A DNA stretch of 6,225 nt, from assembly GCA_023410975.1 (NCBI GenBank), contig JAEYPG010000361.1, positions 1 to 6,225 of the forward strand, given 5' to 3'. A program made the translations under genes and the position numbers. This document shows positions 1-5,251 of this stretch, one piece after another (position 1 is the stretch's first letter; every line of letters begins with the position of its first letter). The notes below the pieces were generated by a model. The model did not search any database, was not told the DNA's origin, and saw nothing but the letters and a program-made list of their open reading frames with translations. This DNA comes from Pseudomonadota bacterium (lineage in GTDB: Bacteria; Pseudomonadota; Gammaproteobacteria; Burkholderiales; Burkholderiaceae_C).

Positions 1-1
1 C

Positions 2-109
2 CCCTTCACCGAACAGGCTGGGCTGGCCCTGTTCACTCCCTGCTGCGGACGGCGCTTGACTCATGCGCCCATTGTCCCGGCGGCGGGGAGATTCATTCAC
101 ACCTTCTGA
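2..109 (+). CDS. Possible C-terminal end of an unidentified gene (partial)
   Basis: The terminator at 135-161 points rightward, so a + strand gene should end just before it. Of the three + frames, the one starting at base 2 and stopping at TGA 107-109 (35 residues, ending AAGRFIHTF) has the strongest G/C third-position bias and stops 25 bp before the terminator stem. Another + frame stops at 57-59 and cannot be excluded. A - strand frame beginning at ATG 64-62 and reading MSQAPSAAG leftward is also open, but a divergent gene would not explain the rightward terminator. I do not recognise the protein and too little of it is visible to assign a function. Confidence 0.25.
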   Translation, partial: PFTEQAGLALFTPCCGRRLTHAPIVPAAGRFIHTF

Positions 110-134
110 GCGCACCTGAAGCGACGCAAGGGAA

Positions 135-161
135 GGGCCGGGCAACCGGCCCTTTTTCTTT
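135..161 (+). terminator. Rho-independent terminator upstream of nadB
   Basis: A perfect 7 bp stem, GGGCCGG (135-141) with CCGGCCC (146-152), closes on a GCAA tetraloop of the stable GNRA type and is followed directly by TTTTTCTTT (153-161). The reverse strand has no comparable T-run, so it works on rightward transcripts. It ends the gene to the left and isolates nadB from read-through, which implies that nadB has its own promoter between about 162 and 271. Confidence 0.88.
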
Positions 162-235
162 GGCGTGAGCTTGCGTTGCATCCGCACGAGGCGATTGCTG
201 TGGCTCGTGCTAACGGGCGCGCGCGGGCCGCTTCG

Positions 236-241
236 TAGAAT
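236..241 (+). promoter_or_regulatory. Candidate -10 element of the nadB promoter
   Basis: TAGAAT matches the sigma-70 -10 consensus TATAAT at five of six positions and lies 30 bp before the nadB ATG, which would give a leader of roughly 20-25 nt. No convincing -35 hexamer is visible 16-18 bp upstream (the stretch is G/C-rich), so the call rests on the -10 match and on the need for a promoter downstream of the terminator at 135-161. No operator was identified. Confidence 0.35.
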
Positions 242-271
242 CGACCCTCTTTGCAATACCTGCAGTGCGTG

Positions 272-1879
272 ATGAACACCTCTTTCGATGCCCAGGCCGC
301 TCCCGTCGTCATCGTGGGGGCCGGGCTGGCCGGCCTGGCCGTGGCGTTGCACTTGGCCGAAGAGCGCCCCGTGGTGGTGCTGGCCAAGCGTGACATCCAC
401 GAAGCCGCCACGGCCTGGGCACAGGGCGGGATCGTGGGGGTGCTGGGCAAGGACGACAGCATCGAGAGCCACGTGCACGACACGCAGGAGGCCGGCGCCG
501 GGCTGGTGGACGAGCACACCGCGCGCTTCATCGCCGAGAACAGCGCCCGTGCCGTCGAATGGCTCGTGCAGCAGGGGGTGCCCTTCTCGCCCGATCCGGA
601 AGGGCCGCTGGGGCTGCACCTCACGCGCGAGGGCGGGCACGCGGTGCGGCGCATCGCGCATGCGGCCGACGCCACGGGGCAGGCGATCCACGACGCGCTG
701 CTGGCGCGCATCCGCCAGCACCCGAACATCACCGTGCGCGAGCGCTGGATGGCGCTGGACCTGATCACCTCGCGCCACCTCAAGCGCGACGAGCCCGCGC
801 GCTGCTACGGCGTCTATGCGCTGGACATCGAGCGCCAGCGCGTGGAGACGCTGGCGGCCTCGGCAGTGGTGCTGGCCACGGGCGGCGTGGGCAAGGTCTA
901 CCGCTACACCAGCAATCCCGAAACGGCCACCGGCGACGGCATTGCGATGGCGTGGCGCGCGGGGTGCCGGGTGGGGAACATGGAGTTCATCCAGTTCCAC
1001 CCGACCTGCCTGTACCACCCGCAGGACCGCACCTTCCTGATCACGGAGGCGCTGCGCGGGGAGGGCGGGCATTTGAAACTGCCCGACGGCACGCGTTTCA
1101 TGGCGGCGCACGACCCGCGGCTGGAACTGGCGCCGCGCGACGTGGTGGCGCGCGCCATCGACTTCGAGATGAAGAAGCACGGCCTGGACCACGTGTGGCT
1201 GGACGCCACGCACCTGGGCGCGGACTTCCTGAAGGAGCATTTCCCGACCATTTATGCCCGGCTGCTGAGCCTGGGCATCGACATCACTAAGCAGCCGATT
1301 CCCGTGGTGCCGGCAGCGCATTACACCTGCGGCGGCGTGGTGACCGACCTGGAGGGCCGCTGCGACATTCCCGGCCTCTTCGCCGTGGGCGAGACGAGCT
1401 ACACGGGGCTGCATGGCGCGAACCGCCTGGCGAGCAATTCGCTGCTGGAGTGCGTGGTGGTGGGCCGCACCTGCGCCGAACGCATCCAGCAAGACGCGCC
1501 GAACAGCCTGCCCGAGCTGCCGGCCTGGGACGAGAGCCAAGTGGAGAACGCCGACGAGCAGGTCGTTATCAGCCACAACTGGGATGAATTGCGGCTGGTG
1601 ATGTGGAACTACGTCGGTATTGTTCGCACGAACAAGCGGCTGGAGCGCGCGCTGCACCGCATCCATTTGCTGCGCTCGGAAATCGACGAGTACTACGCGC
1701 ATTTCCGCGTGACGCGGGACCTTTTGGAACTGCGCAACCTCGTGGAATGCGCGGAACTGATCGTGCGCTCGGCACTGAAGCGGCACGAGTCGCGGGGGCT
1801 GCATTTCTCGCGCGACTATCCTTATTCGCTGCCGGTGAGTTTCCCGACGGTGTTGATTGGGGACCACCGGCGGAAATGA
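272..1879 (+). CDS. nadB: L-aspartate oxidase NadB
   Basis: This FAD enzyme oxidises L-aspartate to iminoaspartate, the first step of de novo NAD synthesis; NadA then uses the product. The 535-residue protein is close to the E. coli length (about 540). It opens with the dinucleotide-binding motif GAGLAG (16-21), followed by AWAQGGI (49-54 region). The fumarate-reductase/succinate-dehydrogenase flavoprotein catalytic residues known from E. coli NadB can be placed: E120 (LTREGGH), H243 (QFHPT), R262 (ALRGEGG), R289 (APRDVV) and H350 (AAHYTCGG). FAD-contacting GETSYTGLHGANRLASNSL is at 373-391, and a helical C-terminal domain covers about 430-535. A TTG at 251 would add seven residues, but ATG 272 leads straight into the usual short N-terminus and is preferred. 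No good Shine-Dalgarno is seen before either start. The gene stands alone between a terminator and a low-GC spacer, with nadA on the opposite strand further right. Identity is very secure. Confidence 0.97.
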   Translation: MNTSFDAQAAPVVIVGAGLAGLAVALHLAEERPVVVLAKRDIHEAATAWAQGGIVGVLGKDDSIESHVHDTQEAGAGLVDEHTARFIAENSARAVEWLVQQGVPFSPDPEGPLGLHLTREGGHAVRRIAHAADATGQAIHDALLARIRQHPNITVRERWMALDLITSRHLKRDEPARCYGVYALDIERQRVETLAASAVVLATGGVGKVYRYTSNPETATGDGIAMAWRAGCRVGNMEFIQFHPTCLYHPQDRTFLITEALRGEGGHLKLPDGTRFMAAHDPRLELAPRDVVARAIDFEMKKHGLDHVWLDATHLGADFLKEHFPTIYARLLSLGIDITKQPIPVVPAAHYTCGGVVTDLEGRCDIPGLFAVGETSYTGLHGANRLASNSLLECVVVGRTCAERIQQDAPNSLPELPAWDESQVENADEQVVISHNWDELRLVMWNYVGIVRTNKRLERALHRIHLLRSEIDEYYAHFRVTRDLLELRNLVECAELIVRSALKRHESRGLHFSRDYPYSLPVSFPTVLIGDHRRK

Positions 1880-1885
1880 GCCTCT

Positions 1886-1930
1886 GCCAAGGAGACGGAC
1901 CGTGAAGAGCTGCGGCGAGGCTCTCTTGGC
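1886..1930 (+). promoter_or_regulatory. Good ribosome-binding site within a possible stem-loop
   Basis: AAGGAG at 1889-1894 is a near-ideal Shine-Dalgarno sequence, 7 nt before GTG 1902. The same stretch, GCCAAG (1886-1891) plus AGA (1893-1895), can pair with TCT plus CTTGGC (1922-1930), with one bulged G, which would hide the ribosome-binding site. An alternative inner stem AGAGC/GCTCT uses some of the same bases. Pairing is inferred by eye and has no T-tail, so this is not a terminator. Confidence 0.25.
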
Positions 1931-2259
1931 CTGGGCTGCTGAATACAAGCGCTTGGCCGGGAACCACTGATTGCATGGTCAGCGAAAACTGGCGGTCGCA
2001 AATTTGGGCTGATGTCGTGGCTTCGGAGACTGGGGTGGCTGATTTTCCGGAAGATTGTCCTTGGTCATATCGAAACGAGGTGCTTCTGGATGGGGCTGTC
2101 CAAGCGACGTAAAAGCTTGGCGTAAGCGGTCTTGAACCGGCGGCGAAGCGTGAAAACTGTCTCACTTTCGAGGCAGTCATTCTTGATGCGCGTCATCGGG
2201 CCATTGCTGGATGTGCTTTGATGTCCGCAAGCTGGCCCATGATGGCAGGCTTGGCTTGA
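1902..2259 (+). pseudogene. Possible decayed or frameshifted small gene
   Basis: A GTG at 1902 with the strong ribosome-binding site AAGGAG opens a 22-codon frame (VKSCGEALLAW...) that stops at TGA 1968-1970. The +1-shifted frame then starts at ATG 1975 (MVSENWRSQIWADVV...), runs 45 codons to TAA 2110-2112, and without any shift stays open for a further 48 codons to TGA 2257-2259. One frameshift plus one nonsense change would therefore join the segments into a single protein of about 115 residues. Against this, third-position G/C is only about 50%, no family is recognised, and such open stretches can arise by chance. The 22-residue and 45-residue pieces could also each be real short peptides. 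It is a weak call, kept because the ribosome-binding site is unexpectedly good. Confidence 0.2.
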
Positions 2260-2293
2260 TGGCAGTCTCAAAAATCAACCGAATGCTCCGGAC

Positions 2294-2869
2294 ATGAATA
2301 TTCTCATCTGCGGTGCCATGCGCAGCGGCAAGACGACGCTGGCCGAGTCCATGGCCAAGAGCCTTGGATTTTCCTACCTGCCCAGCGACAGCCTGGTGCT
2401 GGCCTTGCGCGAGTCTTTTCCCGACACCGCCATTGGCGCTCCCGGCAAAAGCCTGGACGAGTTGTGCGCCAGTTTTTCTCCTTTCCTGGAAAAGCTGCTG
2501 CTGCAGCTCGCCAAGAACAGCCGCATGAGCTATGTCATCGACGGGCATTTCATCCGGCCCCAGGACGTGAAGCGATTCGGATCAAACTGCAAGGCGCTGT
2601 TTCTGGGTTATCCGGGCGCGGTGCCCGAGGCGAGGGTGGAGCAATTGCGAGCCTACGGCAAGGTTTATGACTGCTTCACCAACAAGATCGACGACAGCGA
2701 GCTGCTGAACCGCGTCACGCGCTGGGTGGAGCACAGCCGGGCCTTGCGCAAGGAATGCCTTGAAAACCAGGTGCCGTTCCTCGACGTGCTCGGGCAGGAC
2801 GGGCGCTTCTGCAATATCAGCCCGGAACAGGCGCTGAAAGCGATGGGCTTGGTGCCGGTGCAGGGCTGA
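2294..2869 (+). CDS. P-loop kinase-like NTP-binding protein, substrate unknown
   Basis: The 191-residue protein begins MNILICGAMRSGKTTLAESM: a beta strand followed by a textbook Walker A motif, GAMRSGKT (7-14). VIDG (81-84), after a hydrophobic strand, fits the acidic Walker B/substrate strand of small nucleoside- or adenylate-kinase-like folds. The segment NRVTRWVEHSRALRKEC (139-155) resembles the arginine-bearing lid helix of such kinases, and VPFLDV (160-165) resembles the late strand that follows it. The size suits a single kinase domain without partner domains. It probably phosphorylates a small molecule or nucleotide, but nothing visible names the substrate. ATG 2294 places the Walker strand at the very N-terminus, as usual; the ribosome-binding site is weak (CCGGA). 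The gene for a small membrane protein follows after 20 bp, suggesting co-transcription. Its place near NAD genes hints at, but does not show, a role in nucleotide metabolism. Confidence 0.85.
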   Translation: MNILICGAMRSGKTTLAESMAKSLGFSYLPSDSLVLALRESFPDTAIGAPGKSLDELCASFSPFLEKLLLQLAKNSRMSYVIDGHFIRPQDVKRFGSNCKALFLGYPGAVPEARVEQLRAYGKVYDCFTNKIDDSELLNRVTRWVEHSRALRKECLENQVPFLDVLGQDGRFCNISPEQALKAMGLVPVQG

Positions 2870-2889
2870 GGCCGGAGCTTGGCGGTCGT

Positions 2890-3216
2890 ATGGAACTGCT
2901 GCTCATTCTCGTGGTCGGTGGCTTGGCCGCCTGGCTGATGCGGCCGCTGCGGGATTGGTATGTGCTGGAAGCGCAGGACGGCTCGGGCGCCAGCCCGGAG
3001 AAAACCGTCTTTTCCGACCTCGCCGCCGCGCAGTTGGCTTTCGAGCACACGGCGGCAAAAGGTGCGCAGGGGGAGGCTGCACAAGAGCTTCATCTCTGGC
3101 ATGTGGAAGCCCGCAGCCGCCGCGAAGCGTTGAAGAGCGAAGGCCGTAAGCCGGTGCTGCTGACCTCCGGGGATCCGCCGCCCGCCGAAATGCCTATTTC
3201 TTCGGCTGCATCGTGA
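2890..3216 (+). CDS. Small single-pass membrane protein, function unknown
   Basis: This 108-residue protein starts MELLLILVVGGLAAWLM, a hydrophobic segment of about 16 residues (2-17), followed at once by the basic RPLRDW (18-23), which by the positive-inside rule points to an anchor with the rest in the cytoplasm. The remainder is soluble and charged (AAQLAFEHTAAKGAQ, EARSRREALKSEG), probably partly helical, with a loose Pro/Ser-rich tail. No known domain is recognised. The gene begins 20 bp after the kinase-like gene and probably shares its transcript. Ribosome binding is weak: GGAG at 2873-2876 is rather distant. Its last 23 bp overlap the 3' end of the convergent channel-like gene. Coding status is supported by the reasonable membrane-anchor architecture and tight spacing. 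Confidence 0.65.
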   Translation: MELLLILVVGGLAAWLMRPLRDWYVLEAQDGSGASPEKTVFSDLAAAQLAFEHTAAKGAQGEAAQELHLWHVEARSRREALKSEGRKPVLLTSGDPPPAEMPISSAAS

Positions 3217-3853
3217 ACCCGATCAGCCGCGCCACCACGGTGGCGAGGTACATCAGCCCCGTCAGCATTTCCACGCTGGCGATGGCCCGAGCGTGTGCCG
3301 ATACCGCCACCACGTTGCCCATGCCGGTGCTGGAGAGGAGGGCGAAACTCAGGTGGTTCAATTCGGACCAGGTCTTCGCCACGGAGGACGGGTCGGTGGA
3401 AAAGGCATTCGGCTGAAGCGCCTGCGTCATCACGAACAGGTGCGTGAAGGCCCAGACGAATAGGGTGAAGGTGGCCGCTGCCGCATACAGCTCGTCGGTG
3501 GTGGTGCGGTAGTCCTCGATCATGTAGGCGATGAGACTGCCGGCGGCGTAGAAATAGAAAATGGCCTCCAGCCCGGAGGACCAGGGCAGCAGATAAGGCA
3601 TGTCCGCGCTCATCTGCAATATCAGCAGCACCACTACCGGGGTGCCGACCAGGATGCTGACCCCTGTCCAGCCCGGCGTGCGCCGGACCATGTTGGTCGT
3701 CATGACCAGCACGAAGATGCCGAATATGTTGAAAATGGCGTGGCTGTAGCGGGATTCTTCCGTGAAAGGGCCCAGCAGCACGCCCAGCAACTGCACGATC
3801 AGCAATACCGCCGAGGGATGGCGGCGGGTGCGGATGAGGAAGCGCTGCATCAT
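3194..3853 (-). CDS. Ion-channel-like membrane protein with atypical filter
   Basis: The 219-residue protein has hydrophobic segments at about 14-30, 38-55, 63-82, 95-112 and 121-142, then a pore-like unit: short helix (WSELNHLSFALL, 162-173), filter-like loop STGMGN (175-180), VVAVSAHARAIA, and a last helix (about 191-213, MLTGLMYLATVVARLIGF). This order, and the 'LTGLMYLATVVARLIG' ending, match the two-helix pore module of the bacterial Ion_trans_2 potassium-channel family. The canonical filter TVGYGD is replaced by STGMGN, so potassium selectivity cannot be assumed. The frame is open back to 3907, but ATG 3853-3851 has the ideal AAGGAG 8 nt upstream and gives the expected N-terminus MMQRFLIRTRRHPS. 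The gene follows nadA on the same strand but behind a strong terminator, so it needs its own promoter between about 3868 and 3928. It converges with the small membrane-protein gene. Confidence 0.85.
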   Translation of the reverse strand: MMQRFLIRTRRHPSAVLLIVQLLGVLLGPFTEESRYSHAIFNIFGIFVLVMTTNMVRRTPGWTGVSILVGTPVVVLLILQMSADMPYLLPWSSGLEAIFYFYAAGSLIAYMIEDYRTTTDELYAAAATFTLFVWAFTHLFVMTQALQPNAFSTDPSSVAKTWSELNHLSFALLSSTGMGNVVAVSAHARAIASVEMLTGLMYLATVVARLIGFTMQPKK

Positions 3854-3861
3854 CGGGCCTG

Positions 3862-3867
3862 CTCCTT
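3862..3867 (-). promoter_or_regulatory. Shine-Dalgarno fixing the channel gene start
   Basis: Read on the - strand this is AAGGAG, followed by 8 nt and ATGATG (3853-3848). The perfect match and spacing decide for the start at 3853 over the in-frame ATG at 3907, which would put an extra 18 polar residues ahead of the first membrane segment. Confidence 0.8.
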
Positions 3868-3887
3868 GGCTCGTTCTGCGTGAGTAT

Positions 3888-3907
3888 GTGCCGGCCGCAG
3901 ACGGCAC
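3888..3907 (-). repeat. Short inverted repeat upstream of the channel gene
   Basis: GTGCCG (3888-3893) pairs with CGGCAC (3902-3907) around an 8-nt loop. It lies between the nadA terminator and the ribosome-binding site of the channel gene, without a T-tail. On the - strand a CATACT (four of six matches to a -10 box) follows directly, so it could be an operator overlapping a weak promoter or simply chance pairing in G/C-rich DNA. Confidence 0.25.
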
Positions 3908-3928
3908 GCGCCGCCTGGAGCAAAAAAC

Positions 3929-3965
3929 AAAATGCCCGGGCCAGCCAAGCCGACCCGGGCATTTT
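3929..3965 (-). terminator. Rho-independent terminator of nadA
   Basis: A perfect 12 bp inverted repeat, AAAATGCCCGGG (3929-3940) and CCCGGGCATTTT (3954-3965), encloses a 13-nt loop. Read on the - strand it starts 26 nt after the nadA stop codon and ends in TTTTGTTTTTTG, an excellent U-tract. The + strand side has a shorter T-run (through 3966), so it may also stop rightward antisense transcription. It separates nadA from the downstream channel-like gene. Confidence 0.92.
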
Positions 3966-3991
3966 TCAGAGGAAAGGGCGCTTGCTGAAAC

Positions 3992-5104
3992 TCAGGCCGC
4001 GCCGATGTTCTTCACGAAGCCCCGCTGCGGCTGCGCCAGCGCGTGCGGGTTCTTCACCACGAAATCCAGCATGCGCTCGATGCAGCCTGCCGCCTGCGTG
4101 CGGATGGGCTCGGGCACCGTGATCTCGCCGCTGCCCTTCTCCAGACAGTCGATCACGCCCTGCAGCGCGTTCATCGCCATCCAGGGGCAGTGCGCGCAGC
4201 TCTTGCACGTGGCGCTGTTGCCGGCGGTGGGCGCCTCCAGCAGCGTCTTGCCCGGCGCCAGCTGGCGCATGCGGTGCAGGATGCCGTTGTCGGTGGCGAC
4301 GATGAAGGTCTGCTGCGGGCCTTCCACCACGGCCTTGAGCAGCTGCGAGGTCGAGCCCACCACGTCGGCCTGCGCCACCACGCTCTTGGGCGACTCGGGG
4401 TGCACCAGCACCAGCGCGTCCGGATGCTGCTTCTTCAGCAGCTCCAGCTCGATGCCCTTGAACTCGTCGTGCACGATGCACTCGCCAGTCCACATCAGCA
4501 TGTCGGCGCCGGTCTGCTCCTGGATGTAGCGGCCCAGGTGCCGGTCCGGCGCCCACAGGATCTTCTCGCCCTGGCTCTTGAGGTGCTCGACGATGGCCAG
4601 CGCGCAGGAGCTGGTGACCATCCAGTCCGCGCGCGCCTTCACCGCGGCGCTGGTGTTGGCATAGACCACCACCTTGCGGTCCGGGTGCGCATCGCAGAAG
4701 CGCGCGAAGTCGTCGGCCGGGCAGCCCAGGTCCAGCGAGCAGGTCGCGTCCAGGTCGGGCATCAGCACGCGCTTGTGCGGCGAGAGGATCTTGGCGCTCT
4801 CGCCCATGAAGCGCACGCCGGCCACCACCAGCGTCTGGCTGGCGTGGTCGCGGCCGAAGCGCGCCATCTCCAGCGAGTCGGCCACGAAGCCGCCGGTCTC
4901 CAGCGCCAAGTCCTGCAGGTCGCCGTCCACGTAGTAATGCGCCACCAGCACGGCGTCGTGCTGCTTGAGCAGCGCCGCCGCGCGCGCCTTGCGCTCCTCG
5001 CGCTGTGCCGGCGTCAAGGCCTCGGGCACCTTGGCCCAGGCATGGGCAACGCAGCTCTCGCCGCTGGCGTCCTGGCGGGTGTAGTCGAAAAGCACCTGGC
5101 TCAT
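3992..5104 (-). CDS. nadA: Quinolinate synthase NadA
   Basis: NadA is a cytoplasmic [4Fe-4S] enzyme that condenses iminoaspartate from NadB with dihydroxyacetone phosphate to form quinolinate, the NAD precursor. The 370-residue protein closely follows E. coli NadA: VAHYYVDGDLQ (54-64), ETGGFVADSLEMARFG (69-84), VAGVRFMGESAKILSP (94-109), CSLDLGCP (122-129), VYANTSAAVKARADWMVTSS (147-166), WAPDRHLGRY (184-193), HPESP (235-239), STSQL (251-255) and APTAGNSATCKSCAHCPWM (291-309). The three cluster cysteines expected from E. coli C113, C200 and C297 are present as C122, C209 (GECIVHDEF) and C306. ATG 5104 gives the usual short lead-in (MSQVLFDYTR). The same frame stays open far upstream, but that part is antisense to the MFS transporter and low in complexity, so it is not included. 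No clear Shine-Dalgarno is seen. The gene is closed by its own terminator and transcribed away from the MFS gene. Confidence 0.97.
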   Translation of the reverse strand: MSQVLFDYTRQDASGESCVAHAWAKVPEALTPAQREERKARAAALLKQHDAVLVAHYYVDGDLQDLALETGGFVADSLEMARFGRDHASQTLVVAGVRFMGESAKILSPHKRVLMPDLDATCSLDLGCPADDFARFCDAHPDRKVVVYANTSAAVKARADWMVTSSCALAIVEHLKSQGEKILWAPDRHLGRYIQEQTGADMLMWTGECIVHDEFKGIELELLKKQHPDALVLVHPESPKSVVAQADVVGSTSQLLKAVVEGPQQTFIVATDNGILHRMRQLAPGKTLLEAPTAGNSATCKSCAHCPWMAMNALQGVIDCLEKGSGEITVPEPIRTQAAGCIERMLDFVVKNPHALAQPQRGFVKNIGAA

Positions 5105-5251
5105 GGATGTACGGGGGATGGGCCGCGGGTGCGGCCCAGGGTTTGGGGATTGCAATCGGGGGGCGATGGTAGCCCACGGAGTGGGCCTGATGGCACCGGG
5201 CGGTGCGAGGCCGTCCCGGCGCGAGTTGTATACAGTCGCTACCATGCCTAA
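5105..5251. promoter_or_regulatory. Divergent nadA / MFS promoter region
   Basis: The 147 bp between the two diverging start codons must hold promoters for both. Two small hairpins sit side by side: GCCCAC-GGA-GTGGGC (5172-5186) and GCACC-GGGC-GGTGC (5193-5206). On the - strand, TACCAT (5171-5166) could be a weak -10 for nadA (four of six matches), directly beside the first hairpin, but no fair -35 box accompanies it. On the + strand the A/T-rich TGTATACA (5227-5234) is the best -10-like element for the MFS gene. The nadA leader reads C/G-rich with no purine-rich ribosome site. I see no recognised NAD riboswitch. Confidence 0.45.
5227..5234 (+). promoter_or_regulatory. TGTATACA palindrome before the MFS gene
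   Basis: TGTATACA is a perfect 8 bp palindrome in a G/C-rich setting, 17 bp before the MFS start codon. Sites of the form T-GTATAC-A are known for GntR/FadR-type repressors, and the same bases could act as a -10 box (TATACA), so a repressor bound here would block the promoter. Both readings are inference from this one short site; no regulator gene is visible in the window. Confidence 0.3.

Larger units (their letters stand above)
1880..2293. other. Lower-GC spacer without a secure gene
   Basis: These 414 bp separate nadB from the next clear gene. Counted by hand, 1981-2280 is about 54% G+C, whereas nadB is far richer (one 60 bp line in it reaches 80%). Several short frames are open on both strands, but none has the strong G/C third-position bias of the neighbours. 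A 9 bp direct repeat TGATGGCAG occurs at 2240-2248 and 2257-2265, and CAAGCGCTTG (1946-1955) is a perfect 10 bp palindrome. No T-tailed terminator for nadB was found, nor a clear promoter for the 2294 gene. Composition suggests acquired or decayed DNA, but no transposase fragment, terminal repeats or tRNA is recognisable. Confidence 0.7.

Noticed and set aside
1..100. - strand gene start at the left edge (ATG 64 or GTG 100)
   Set aside because: The frame is open, but a rightward terminator at 135-161 argues for a + strand gene ending here, and neither start has a well-placed ribosome-binding site.
97..783. Open frame on the - strand over the nadB 5' end (228 codons)
   Set aside because: It is antisense to conserved nadB sequence, rich in S, A, R and C, and would read through the terminator region.
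1946..1955. Palindrome CAAGCGCTTG
   Set aside because: It has no second site and no clear promoter next to it; a single 10 bp palindrome in 6 kb is weak evidence for an operator.
2240..2265. Direct repeat TGATGGCAG, two copies 17 bp apart
   Set aside because: Two copies of 9 bp are too few for a CRISPR or iteron array, and no third copy or nearby partner gene is seen.
2065..2271. 68-codon - strand frame, or its 43-residue inner version from ATG 2196 (MTRIKNDCLESETVF...)
   Set aside because: The protein looks less like an artefact than most shadows (charged, helix-like), but it has no ribosome-binding site and no recognised family, and it lies opposite an equally open + frame. Too weak to list as a gene.
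3090..3962. 290-codon - strand frame overlapping the channel-like gene
   Set aside because: It is another frame of the same strand, H/R/G-rich without membrane helices, and runs through the nadA terminator; the 3194-3853 frame has the pore module and the good ribosome-binding site.
4043..5251. Long open frame on the + strand across nadA (402 codons)
   Set aside because: It is a H/R/A/L/V-rich antisense shadow of nadA, caused by G/C-rich codons, and has no recognisable domain.
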